Origin: Smallanthus sonchifolius
Lineage: Eukaryota; Streptophyta; Magnoliopsida; Asterales; Asteraceae
DNA: 64,000 nt
Reading direction: 5' to 3'
Assembly (NCBI GenBank): GCA_023525975.1
Contig: CM042034.1
Location: forward strand, 23,169,501 to 23,233,500
Shown: piece after piece, positions 21,384 through 32,226 of the stretch
How the letters are laid out: each line of letters starts with the position of its first letter
How positions within the stretch are numbered: position 1 is the stretch's first letter
The notes under the pieces: model-generated
What the model saw: only the letters and a program-made list of their open reading frames with translations
The model's database searches: none
Told to the model about the DNA's origin: nothing
Program-made: the position numbers and the translations under genes

Positions 21384-24150
21384 TTCGAGTTCCAGCGAAC
21401 TCTGACAATAGGTATCTTACTGCGCTTGAGAGTTTTGACCTCTCGGTCCATGATTTCGACTGGTTCCTCAATAAAACATAGTTGTTCATCAATTTCCAAC
21501 TCCTCGAGTGGAACTACAAGTGTCTCATCTGATAGGCACTTCTTTAGGTTTGAGACATGAAAGACATTGTACACTCCATTGAGTGTATCTAGTAGGTTTA
21601 GTTGATATGCTACTGGACCGATCCTTTTCTCTATCTCGAATGGTCCAACGTAACGCGGGTTTAACTTTCCTCGTTTCCCGAAACGAATCACACCTTTCCA
21701 CGGTGAGACCTTTAATAATACTTTGTCGCCCACTTGGAATTCTAGTGGTTTTCTGCGCTTGTCTGCGTAACTCTTTTGACGGTCACAAGCTGCCACCATA
21801 CGGTTTCGGATTTGCACGATTTTCTCTGAGGTTTCATGCACAAGTTCAGGACCTGTAAGTTGACTATCTCCAACTTCAGCCCAACAAAGTGGTGATCGAC
21901 ACTTTCTCCCGTACAAAGCCTCGAACAGTGCTGCTTTGATGCTAGTATGATAATTGTTATTGGCACTCCATGACGGGATACTACTTCTTTAAGATAGAGG
22001 CGAGTTAACTTTTCCATTTTGTCGGTCTCTTTGATAGCAAGAAAATGTGCGGATTTGGTTAGGCGATCCACTATCACCCAGATTGTGTCACATCCAGTAG
22101 GGGTTCGGGGTAATTTGGTTATGAAATCCATGGAAATCTGCTCCCATTTCCACATCGGGATTTCCGATTGTTGAAGTAATCTGGATGGCTTTTGGTACTC
22201 CACTTTGACCTTTGAACAAGTCAGGCACTTGCTCACGTAGGTGGCTATGTCGGCTTTCATGTTCGGCCACCAATACAAAACCTTGAGATCGTGATACATC
22301 TTGTCGGATCCCGGATGGATAGAGTATCGGGATTTGTGAGCTTCATCCATGACTATATCTCTTAGGTTTCCATATACTGGTATCCATATTCGTTCTGCTA
22401 AGTAGCGAATACCATCTGCTTTAGTCTCAAGTTGTTTCTCCATACCTCGAGTGGATTCTAATGATAAGTTCTCCTCTTTTAAGGCTTCGAGTTGGGCATT
22501 GCGGATTTGTTCGGGTAATCCTGTATGAATAGTGAGTTGTAATGCTCTAACTCGTCGGGGTTTGGTTTCTTTTCTGCTTAGGGCATCGGCCACCACATTA
22601 GCTTTGCCCGGATGGTACTTGATTGCACAATCATAATCGTTTAATAACTCGATCCAACGACGTTGACACATGTTCAACTCTTTCTGCTCAAAAATATGCT
22701 GAAGACTTTTGAGATCGGTGTAGATGGTGCACTTGGTACCGTACAAGTAATGTCTCCATATCTTGAGTGCAAACACCACGGCTCCTAACTCCAAATCGTG
22801 AGTCGTGTAGTTCTTTTCGTGGATTTTTAACTGTCGAGAAGCGTATGCGATAACCTTGTCGCGTTGCATCAATACATAACCGAGACCTTGGATAGAGGAA
22901 TCGCAATACACCACGAAGTCATCCGTTCCCTCTGGTAGAGACAGGATAGGTGCACTACATAGTTTCTGCTTCAGTAGTTGGAATGCCGATTCTCGAGCCT
23001 CGCTCCAATTATAGGGTTTATCTTTTTGGGTTAAGGCGGTGAGAGGTTGGGCAATCTTTGAGAATCCCTCGATAAAGCGACGGTAGTATCCGGCCAATCC
23101 TAGGAATTGCCGAACTTCGGTTGGAGTTGTGGGTGCTGCCCAATTCTTGATAGCTTCCACTTTGGCTGGATCGACATGTATTCCTTTCTCATTGATCACA
23201 TGTCCTAGAAATTGAACCTCGCGAATCCAAAAATCGCATTTGGAAAACTTCGCGTACAGCTGCTCCTGTTTCAGTAGCTCAAGGATCATACGCAGATGAT
23301 CCTCATGCTCTTCCCGACTCTTAGAGTATATGAGGATATCGTCAATAAAAACAATGACGAATTGGTCCAGGTAAGGTTTACACACACGGTTCATGAGGTC
23401 CATGAACACCGCGGGTGCATTGGTTAATCCAAATGACATGACCAAAAATTCGAAATGGCCGTACCGGGTTCTGAACGCAGTCTTGGATACATCTTCATCT
23501 CGGACTCTCAGCTGATGATAATCGGATCTCAAATCGATTTTGAGTAGAAGCTTGACCCTTGAAGTTGGTCGAATAGATCGTCAATGCGGGGTAGTGGGTA
23601 GCTGTTCTTGACTGTTACATTGTTTAACTCTCGGTAATCAATGCACATGCGGAAAGTTCCATCTTTCTTTTTGACAAATAGGACTGGGGAGGCGATGAGC
23701 TAGGTCGGATGAAACCTTTATCCAACAACTCTTGTAGCTGAGTGGATAACTCCTGCAACTCGCTTGGTGCCAGTCTATAGGAGGCGCTGCTCCGGGTGTT
23801 AGGTCAATCTGGAATTTGACTTGACGATGAGGTGGAAGACCAGGTAGGTCTTCAGGAAATACTTCTGGGAATTCACGAACGATTGGGATATCTTCTAACT
23901 TCTTCTCCTCGGTAGACTTGTCAGCGACAAGGGCTAATATCGCGGTATGACCCTTACGCAAACACTTCTGAGCCTTCATGAAAGATATGATGCCCACGAC
24001 TGCACCACTTCTTTCGCGCTGAACGGATAGGATCTCTCCACTAGGAAGGGGTATACGAACGATCTTCTCACTACAGATGATCTCAGCTTGGTTTTTAGAC
24101 AACCAATCCATGCCCACAATTATGTCAAAACTGCCAAGTGTAACTGGCAT
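21384..24150 (-). pseudogene. pol: Decayed pol of outer chromovirus
   Basis: In minus-strand order: protease end (GMDWLSKN), RT with FIDDILIYS near 23340, RNase H (CDSSIQG, TDLKSL), integrase zinc motif (HPG...CLTC) and first catalytic D (MDFITKLP), then a chromodomain that runs into the inner element. Frameshifts lie near 23780 and 23535. At about 21950-21960 the sequence jumps from the SRHGVP codons to the NNYHTSI codons, deleting some 70 codons that carry the second D and the E of the integrase. The element therefore cannot integrate on its own. Confidence 0.85.
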
Positions 24151-24182
24151 GAGATCGATGTCGAGTTTGTGACTAGATAGTT

Positions 24183-25730
24183 CTAACTTACATCCCTTGA
24201 GAATGTGGGTGCCTCAATTACTTTACCGTCTGCTATCTCTACAGTATAATGATGTTCTAGTGAAGTTGGGTTTATTCCTAACCGACCACTAAGTTCTCTA
24301 GATATAAAGCTTCTATCGGCGCCAGTATCAAAAAGTACAGAAGCAAAATGATCGTTTAAAAGAAACATACTGTTAACAACGTTCCGAACATTCCTAGCTT
24401 CCCCCGAGCCAATCACGAAGGCTCGACCTTTAGCGCCGTTGTTGTTATTGTTGTCGTTACCACCCTGGTTGTTGTTACCATTTCCATTTCCGCCCTGATA
24501 ATTGTTACCATTGCCATTCCCGTTTCCATTTCTCTTTAACTGCAGGCAATTTTTCCTAAAATTCCCTTCTTTCCCGCACTCAAAACATCATTTGGGTGCT
24601 TCACCAGGTGGTGCCTGTTTGTTCTACAGATCTACCCTACAATCTTTGGTCACATGACCCATCTTTCCACACCGGTGGCAACGGTACCGGTCGCATGCTC
24701 CATGATGGTGAAAATTACATTTGTTGCACTTCGGGTACTTGCCAACATATGAACCCTGATTCTGTTGAGAAGAGGTAGACTGATTGTTGTTCTTTGACGG
24801 TTCAAGCTTACGGTGTTGCTGTTGTTGTTGCTGAGGAGGTGAGTTTGACTGGAAAGTTTTGGGGAATGAACTGTCAAACTTCCGTTTGTTGTCAGTTGTC
24901 TTTGATAATGCACCTCTAGGGGGAGAGTGCCCTGAGCGACTGCTTGATCGGTTAGCCTGTGAGCCAACCTGATAGTTTGCTGGATTGTAGTAGGATTAGA
25001 AGATGTCACCATGCTCTGAATTTGCGGAACCAAACCATCAATGAATTTCTCGATTCTCTTATAAGGAGGTGTTACCATTTGTGGACATAAGTTCGCCAGT
25101 TCATGCGAACGAGTAGTGTAGGCTTCAATCTCAGATGCTTCCATCTTTAGGTTCCAGAACTCGCCCTCAAGTTTCTGCACTTCATCGCAGGGACAATACT
25201 CCTCCCGCAGCATAATCTTAAATTCGTCCCATGGCAATGCATTTGCCATCTCAAGAGTTAGCATTTGCACTTGGGAGTTCCACCAAGTAAGGGCCGAACC
25301 TTCAAGTGTGCCAGATGCATACTTCACCTGATTGTTCGGCGGGCAATTGCACATTGCAAAGGCAGATTCAGATTTCTCCATCCAGTGGAGTAAGCCAACA
25401 GCCCCTTCGGATCCACTGAACGAGTGGGGCTTGCAATCCATGTAAGCTTTAAAAGTACAGGCCTGTTGGTGGTTGTGCTGACCTGAATTGTAAACAAGAA
25501 TGCGCTTTAAGAATACCATATTCGAATTTGAGTTTAGGATGAATGATGACTCACTAGAGTCGATAATATTTTGCTTTACCTCCAGCATTAACAGTGGCTT
25601 GACTAGCTGCTACAGCTTCAGCCACACGCTCATTTATGAGTGCCGTGAGCTCAGCTGCAGTCATGTTGACATTTCTGCGACCGCCACATCCTCCGGCGCG
25701 TCCAACACGTCCATTTCCACATCCAGACAT
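24183..25730 (-). pseudogene. gag: Decayed gag of outer chromovirus with candidate intron
   Basis: The likely start is the ATG at 25730 (MSGCGNGR, Gly/Arg-rich). After 50 codons the frame hits stops unless a 97-bp segment (25483-25579) is removed; that segment begins GTAAAG and ends TTCAG on the minus strand, and removal joins the frame to the gag core (FSGSEGAVGLLHW...). A 1-bp loss near 24914 shifts the nucleocapsid. Two knuckles follow: CHRCGKMGHVTKDC is intact, while the second has Asn instead of His (CFECGKEGNFRKNC). An in-frame TAG or TGA occurs near 24600-24630. Protease has its DTGA near 24330. Confidence 0.75.
25483..25579 (-). other. Candidate gag intron (GT-AG)
   Basis: The minus strand reads GGAG|GTAAAGC at one side and TACAATTCAG|GT at the other, good plant splice signals, 97 bp apart. 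Splicing removes an in-frame TAG and restores the gag frame exactly. The alternative is ordinary decay that looks like an intron by chance. Confidence 0.5.
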
Positions 25731-25986
25731 TATCTTTTCATTAACAACATACGATAATGAGAAAAATACATCGCATTTTATCATCATACAAGTACTAGTA
25801 AACAAAAGAAAATTTAAACCACAACATCTAACATTTCAATAATAATAATCCTTGATAAAATAAATTGTAAGGGCTACAAAGTAAATTCAATCAAACATCA
25901 AAATCCAGAAACATCTGTTGGATGGGAACGACCCTGCCCATCTAGGTTCAAAAGAAAAGACGTAAATAAGTAATGAAGATAAAATA

Positions 25987-26648
25987 TCAAATGCCACTGC
26001 TATCTGATGTAACATCAGATGTTGCATCCTCGTCCTCGGCCGGATCTCCTGCAGGTGCATCATCTGGTGCAACTCCTACTGCTTCAGCAGCTGTAAGTCG
26101 AGCCTCCACTTGCTCAATCCTGGTGTGCAGTATATCTAGGTTCCACTCTGCAGTGTTCAGCCGGTCTTCCATATCCACACATCCATTTGCCAAATTCACA
26201 TGGACTTTATCAGTGACTGCTAAATCTGAAGTCAGTTTGTCAATTTTCTGAATCATCAGAATCTGTCGCTCTAATATGACAGAAATATCCCCCGCTGCGT
26301 CCCTCATGTTCCGAATTTCCCGGTCCATCCTAGCTACAAATGTAGCTAACACCTGCTCAAAGGGGTACTGCAATGGTGGCAAAGCTCGCACAGAAGATGA
26401 TGAAGAAGAAGCAATTTCAGTAGTGAGTGGAGGTGGGACTTCCTCCTCGCGGATCCAGTTCTTAATCCTATCGGGATACCAATCCAGTCCTGCGTGTTAC
26501 CTCTGACACGCACATGAATAGGCTCATCATACCCTACAGTGGTGTTGATCGGGTTGATTCGACGTCTCCTCGGCTCTGGCAAAGGTACGGTAGGAACATC
26601 TTGCTCCTGAACGACTGGGGATGCAGGTGAATTAGGCGGTGTCGACAT
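25987..26648 (-). pseudogene. Auxiliary coiled-coil frame upstream of outer gag
   Basis: Between the primer site and gag, on the same strand as gag, lies a frame starting MSTPPNSPASPVV. It is Pro- and Arg-rich at first, then Ser-rich, then a heptad-like segment (RMDREIRNMRD...RIEQVEARLTAAEA) predicted to form a coiled coil, then an acidic tail and stop at 25987. One base lost near 26475 splits it in two frames; repaired it would be about 220 residues. I do not recognise the family. It is not the gag core, which starts downstream with its own ATG. Confidence 0.55.
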
Positions 26649-26757
26649 TTCCTGTAACGGGATGAGTGAGTGTCATGTATGAGTGTAAGTGTTGTGTAAC
26701 TAATGCATGTGCGTGGTTATAGTCTAGTATGCATTTCCTAGTTCTCTATAACTAATG

Positions 26758-26771
26758 GCTCTGATACCAAT
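26758..26771 (-). other. Primer-binding site of outer chromovirus
   Basis: On the minus strand TTGGTATCAGAGCC follows the LTR end (GTGTGACA) after two bases. It is complementary to initiator-Met tRNA and fixes the element's orientation. Confidence 0.9.
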
Positions 26772-26772
26772 C

Positions 26773-28852
26773 TGTCACACCCCCAAAGTCCACTAACGGA
26801 GTTTTAGCGTTAGGAGTGTGACATACCAGGATCTCAGTCATTAGTTACGTTGAACGACTCTATATGAGTTTAATAAAAACACTAGTATTACTCATAGTCA
26901 TGATGCAACACTAGTAAATGAAAATACTGAGTTAATGCGAAATGCGGAAGCGTAAAGATTGAAGGAAAAGCATGCGCCAAAAACAATTGCGCCCAAAACA
27001 TGCAATTCAAAAATAAATAAATAAGTAAGTTCTGCGTTTGATAAATAATGAAACTCCAATGCATGCATGCCCTATCTCGTGCTCGTACCTTAACGACCTG
27101 AGAAAACATGCTAAAACGTGTCAACACTAGGTTGGTGAGTTAACAGGTTTCAAATGTAAGTAAAGTTTACTAGATAAAACAATTTACAATTATATCAATA
27201 GGTAGCTAACCTAATAAATTGTTACTAAAGGGTTTTGACACCGAAGCTGATTGTTTATGTTTAATCTGCCTCCTACCATGTCTATCATGAACAATGGTAA
27301 ACTGTTTAGGTCAATGTTACACCCGTTCGACTTCCTGTCGTGTTAGCGCGACTAACGCGGGTGGGGCTTGTCAATGCCCAGTAGTACTAATCAAGATTAC
27401 CTCGTTATCCCATATATTAAACGGTTTGATAAGTAAGGACTTACATGATATGTTTGCGCTTAGTACAACAAGTGATATAAATGAAATGTAAGATCTAAAT
27501 GTTTGTACCCATGTTTTCTCCCCCAAGTTTAAACCATAAGAAAAAGGGGCCGTAAAACTCACCTGATGAAAGTGATGATGGGTATTCCACACAAGTTTAG
27601 ACAAAGAGGATCGAGGGTATCGTCCTACACGAGTTCTACACAAATACGCCACATATAAGAACTAATCCCTATTATATTTTCATGTCCTAAGATAACCGAC
27701 ACGATTCATTCGATCTCATTAGTTAAAATAAACACTTAACTTAATTATTTTCAAAACTATCAAAATACTCTTTTAGAACGAAAATACAATTTTTCTTTCA
27801 AAACATACTCCAACAATTACTATTGATCGTGTTCGATTTATAAGGATTTTATGGTAGTATTTAATAACCTTTATGAATTTTATTTATTTCCAAAACAGTG
27901 TAATTTGGAAACTAAAAATCTGGAAAATGGGTTGAAAGGTTCATAAGAGCTAGAAAACATAAAAATAATTAAAACTGTGTGGGCAGGTACTCGAACCCGT
28001 GACCTCACAGTTGCAGGTCACGCAGTCATACCAACTGAGCTGCCTTCACGATTGCGAAATAGCCGGGGTTACATAATACGTATACAGAACCTGCTGCAAG
28101 AAGTCCAGCATTACAAGAACATAAACGATCGCTACGGTTATGGGTTCAAATTCGTTTTAATCGTTTAGTATTATCCAAAATTGATTCAGGGGTTTTATTA
28201 TACACTAAAAACCGAATAGAGTGATGGATTTAGTTTAGTTTTGAAGATCGTTTAAGCGAGTTTTACAAACCTGTTAGGGTTTCGACGAGTTTTAGGTTTA
28301 AAACTTCAAAGTTGGATCGATTAGAGTACAAATCAAGGTTAGGGATGTTAGGGATTTCGATTAGCAGGTAAAAACGTTCAAGAACAGACAAGTATCTAAC
28401 CTGAATTCGCTCGAAACCAAGGGGTACGGGATGAATCAGCAGCGACGGCTTCGAATGGGTAAAGCTTAGGGTTCAAGGCTGATTATAAACGAATTGGATA
28501 TGGGGATAAGTCGGTTTGGGTTAAGGGACGCGGGATACGAACGTAAAATTCGTCAATTTTGTTTCAAATTTCGAATTTGAAATCAATTTGGTGATAATTC
28601 TATCCTTTGACTTCCAGAAGTCAAACATTCGAATTTTTGGAATTTACAAAACACTCTCATGATGTTACTAACTGATTTTAACGGGGAATACTAACGGAGT
28701 TAACGATTCTCTTTTACTTAAGTGTTTGCGAACTGACGGATTGATTAAGCGCAATGCATGAACGAAAATTAATATGTCTGAGTTTGTATAAAATTGCTTG
28801 AGATAACGATGTTTGTGTTAACGGAGTTAACCTGAATTTGCCGGATGTCACA
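26773..28852 (-). repeat. 5' LTR of outer chromovirus
   Basis: 2080 bp, collinear with 6957-9037 at about 97% by eye and followed by the AATTA duplication. It would be the promoter-bearing LTR. Confidence 0.95.
27978..28052 (-). other. tRNA-like segment inside LTR (right copy)
   Basis: Counterpart of 8163-8233. The A-box-like and B-box-like parts (GGTTCGAGT on the minus strand) are kept; nearby differences (GTA for GTC after the box, ACG for GCG before it) weaken the T-stem pairing. Confidence 0.5.
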
Positions 28853-28857
28853 AATTA

Positions 28858-30058
28858 CCTCCTAATTGTGAACTTTAAGGTTCAAACGTTGTTAAGAAAG
28901 TTCATTTGATTATAAAAATTAACTTCATTCAGTTTAGCAATTTATAACAAAATAACTGGTCGGGTCAATACTGGCTAAATTAATTGTCAATTTCACCAAA
29001 AGTTACCATTTTTTATAACTTAATTGTATCTCTAGATTATGAACCAACTTCAATAATGATTATATTTTATTCTTGTCACAACTTCAATAAGACTTATAGT
29101 TAGATTTACACAATACTTAAAAGAATAAAAACATGACTTAAAGTTAGATTTACACAATACTCGAAGCATGACTTGAAAGTTATATTTACACAATATAAGT
29201 TTAGTTACATAAACATTACAATGGTAAATTTAGCTTTTTATTGATAATCAACGATGAATTTACCTTTTTATCCGGAAGAAAACATTCACTTAATAAAAAC
29301 ATCACATCCATAAAGGACACCCTGGTGATAAGGTGTGTTCGTACTTAGGCCCTCCGTAATGGAGACGTGAGCCACCTGGCTCAATCACCGACACGAAACA
29401 CTGCCTCTTGGGGTGTGATCAAGGACGTAGGGGTGTTAGCGTGAGGGGTTATAGGGACATGAGTTGTGTGGGTTACTATATTTATACTATTTATAATACA
29501 TACTAGAAGAACCAAAAAGTAATTTCATCAAAACTTAAAAGTTTTGCTTAAATGCACGTTTTAAATCACAAGATTTCCCGTTAAAACATATGGTTGACTT
29601 TTAAACCAACTTTCTTCCATAATTTTAAACAACTATAATTTTTTCATATGTTAATATTTAAAAAAAAGATATTACACCATAAAATCAAACATTTTATTCT
29701 CTTTAATTTGAATATGGTACTGATATAGTTTTATTTAATTTAAAAAATAATAATACATGATTATGTGCTTTATCAGTGTCTGTATTAGTGTGTTGTATTA
29801 CTCGCCGTATCGCGCGGACACCCCTCTACTTAATGGTTGAGATTAAATTGTAGGAGAAAAAATTGTTGGAATGATATTTTAATCTTAGCCACTTTTGTTG
29901 ACTTTTTATCAAATTTCTCCCTTATTTAAAACGTTCATAATTTTTAAATACGACATTATTTTTTCAAAAAAATTACACCATAAAAACAAACGTTTTTTTA
30001 TCTTTAAAACGAGTATAGTGTCGTTATAAACAAAAATGATTTTTTTTACGTTTTCCAG
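28858..30058. other. AT-rich intergenic DNA, little recognised
   Basis: A repeated ACTTAAAGTTAGATTTACACAATACT-like phrase occurs two to three times around 29095-29200. A GC-richer block at about 29318-29460 (CCTCCGTAATGGAGACGTGAG) looks repeat-derived but has no boundaries I can place. No gene is visible. Confidence 0.4.
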
Positions 30059-31240
30059 CTCATTGTGTAATTAGTCAGGTCAATGTGTAATACAATTTCA
30101 TTGTGTAATACAAGTTCATTGTGTAATACAAGTTCAGTGTGTTATATGTATTTATCATTGTGTTTTACGTTTTCCAGCTCATTGTGTAATTAGTCAGGTC
30201 ATTGTGTAATAAAAGTTCATTGTGTAATACCACGTCTGGTCATTGTGTAATATTTGGTCATTGCATAATTAGTCAGGTCATTGTGTAATACAAGTTCATT
30301 GTGTAATACCACGTCTGGTCATTGTGTAATTAGTCATGTCATTGTGTAATTAGCCAGGACTTTGTGTAATACAAGTTCATTGTGTAATTAGTCAGGTCAA
30401 TGTGTAATACAAGTTCATTGTGTTATATGTATTTATCATTATGTTTTAGGTTTTCCAGCTCATTGTGTAATTAGTCAGGTCATTGTGTAATACCACGCCT
30501 GGTCATTGTGTAATATCTGGTCACTGTGTAATTAGTCAGGTCATTGTGTAATTAGTCAGGTCATTGTGTAATACAAGTTCATTGTGTAATTAGTCAGGTC
30601 ATTGTGTAATACAAGTTCATTGTGTAATACCAAGTCTGGTCATCGTGTAATATTTGGTCATTGTTTAATTAGTCAGGTCATTGTGTAATACAAGTTGATT
30701 ATGTAATTAGCCAGGTCATTGTGTAATACAAGTTCATTGTGTAATTAGTCAGGTCATTGTGTAATACAAGTTCATTGTGTTATATGTATTTATCATTGTG
30801 TTTTAGGTTTTCCAGCTCATTGTGTAATTAGTCAGGTCATTGTGTAATACAAGTCCACTGTGTAATTAGTCAGGTCATTGTGTAATACAAGTCCATTGTG
30901 TAATACCACGTCTGGTCATTGTGTAATTAGTTAGGTCATTGTGTAATATAAGTTCATTGTGTAATACAAGTTCATTGTGTAATTAGTCAAGTCATTGTGT
31001 AATACAAGTTCATTGTGTAATTAGTCAGATCATTGTGTAATAAAAGTTCATTGTGTAATAAAAGTTCTATGTGTAATACCACGTCTGATCATTGTGTAAT
31101 TAGTTAGGTCATTGTGTAATACAAGTTTATTGTGTAATTAGTCAGGTCATTGTGTAATACAAGTTCATTGTGTAATTAGTCAGATCATTGTGTAATAAAA
31201 GTTCTATGTGTAATACAAGTTCATTGTGTAATACACAATG
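30059..31240. repeat. CATTGTGTAAT minisatellite, ~1.2 kb
   Basis: Some sixty copies of an 18-20 bp monomer built on TCATTGTGTAAT, alternating between an ACAAGT type and a TAGTCAGG type. A longer marker phrase (TATATGTATTTATCATTGTG then TTTTCCAGCT) recurs at about 30135, 30422 and 30779, so the array has higher-order structure with steps near 290-360 bp. There are no spacers of unique sequence, so it is not a CRISPR-like array. It lies about 1 kb upstream of the LDIP-like gene. Confidence 0.9.
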
Positions 31241-31341
31241 ACCATTATGCCCTCTCTTTAAAAACAATAAAAGGACACATGTCAAGCCTAGAATCCTTCT
31301 TACCCTTCTTATTTTTAAAACTCTTTTTACTATAACCTAAC

Positions 31342-31343
<2 letters not shown>

Positions 31344-31384
<41 letters not shown>

Positions 31385-31386
31385 AA
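31344..31386. repeat. (TA)n microsatellite
   Basis: About 20 TA units with one break, next to a MITE whose ends seem to lie in TA-rich target DNA. Confidence 0.9.
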
Positions 31387-31664
31387 TATGAGAGTGTTTT
31401 AGAGAAAACCACATAGTTAGACGAAAACCGAGAAAACCACTAAAAAACCAATTTTAACCAATAATATAATAATATATATTTAATATTACATATTTTTACC
31501 AAAAAATCATTTAAATATTGGCTTACGTATATGTAACCCATTACGTATACGTAAACAGAAAACAAAAAAATTACGGTTACGTATACGTAGCTCATAGTAT
31601 TACACATTGTTTTAGTGGTTTGTCTTGGTTTTCACCTAACTTTCTGGTTTTTTCTTGATCCTTA
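31387..31664. mobile_element. MITE with ~50-bp imperfect inverted repeats
   Basis: The left edge GAGAAAACCACATAGTTAG and the right edge, read on the other strand (AAAACCAGAAAGTTAGGTG), align over about 50 bp. The interior has ACGTATACGTA words and no coding frame. TA-rich flanks hide any target duplication, so the superfamily is open (Mutator-like is possible). Confidence 0.5.
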
Positions 31665-31741
31665 CCTTATATATATGCATATATTTGTGTGTGATAGTGA
31701 AACCACTACGTAACTTAATGATTTGATTTAGTAAGACGTAG

Positions 31742-31954
31742 GGAATGTTTGGGATTACTTTTTGAGCTATTTATTAACTTTTAAAAAAAATTAATAAGTT
31801 AAAAGTTTGTTTGAGTAAAACAAAAAGAAAGAAAAATATAAGAGAAAAAAGAGTTTTCAAGAAGTAAGTATTACTTACTTTTCAAAACTATTTATTAACT
31901 TTTATAAAAGTTAATAAATTAATAAATAGTTTTGAAAAGTAATCCCAAACACCC
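31742..31954. mobile_element. 213-bp MITE with CGTAG target duplication
   Basis: The ends GGAATGTTTGGGATTACTTT and, inverted, GGGTGTTTGGGATTACTTTT form inverted repeats of over 35 bp. CGTAG lies on both sides (31737-31741, 31955-31959). It is 270 bp upstream of the LDIP-like start codon and may fall in that promoter. Confidence 0.7.
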
Positions 31955-32226
31955 CGTAGTGGACGTGATAAAAATATTAATAAACATCACATCAATTATG
32001 GATAGCCTTACAAGAAGGTTGCGATCTAAAGATCGTGATCACATTACACGTGTCGATCTGTCACATCCAATTTACTCAAGTCCCTATAACTACTTTCATG
32101 GATATCCACATCCTTCAGCCGTTAGATCAACTACCATCTCATATCGAACGGCCAAAATACCGTACCCAACCTCGCCCAATTTGAAATACTGTTCACGCGA
32201 ATTCCAACGCAGGGAAGGGTAACGAA

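Larger units (their letters stand above)
6957..28852 (-). mobile_element. Outer Ty3/gypsy chromovirus, decayed and interrupted
   Basis: The LTRs lie at 6957-9037 and 26773-28852, with the 5-bp duplication AATTA at 6952-6956 and 28853-28857. On the minus strand a primer site complementary to initiator-Met tRNA (TTGGTATCAGAGCC) follows the right LTR. Then come an auxiliary frame, gag, protease, RT, RNase H, integrase and a chromodomain. The two LTRs differ at roughly 55-60 positions by eye (about 3%). Gag-pol has several frameshifts and an integrase deletion. The inner element (9256-21378) is inserted in the chromodomain codons. Confidence 0.95.

Noticed and set aside
30059..31240. CRISPR-like array
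   Set aside because: Repeats are contiguous monomers without unique spacers, in plant DNA.
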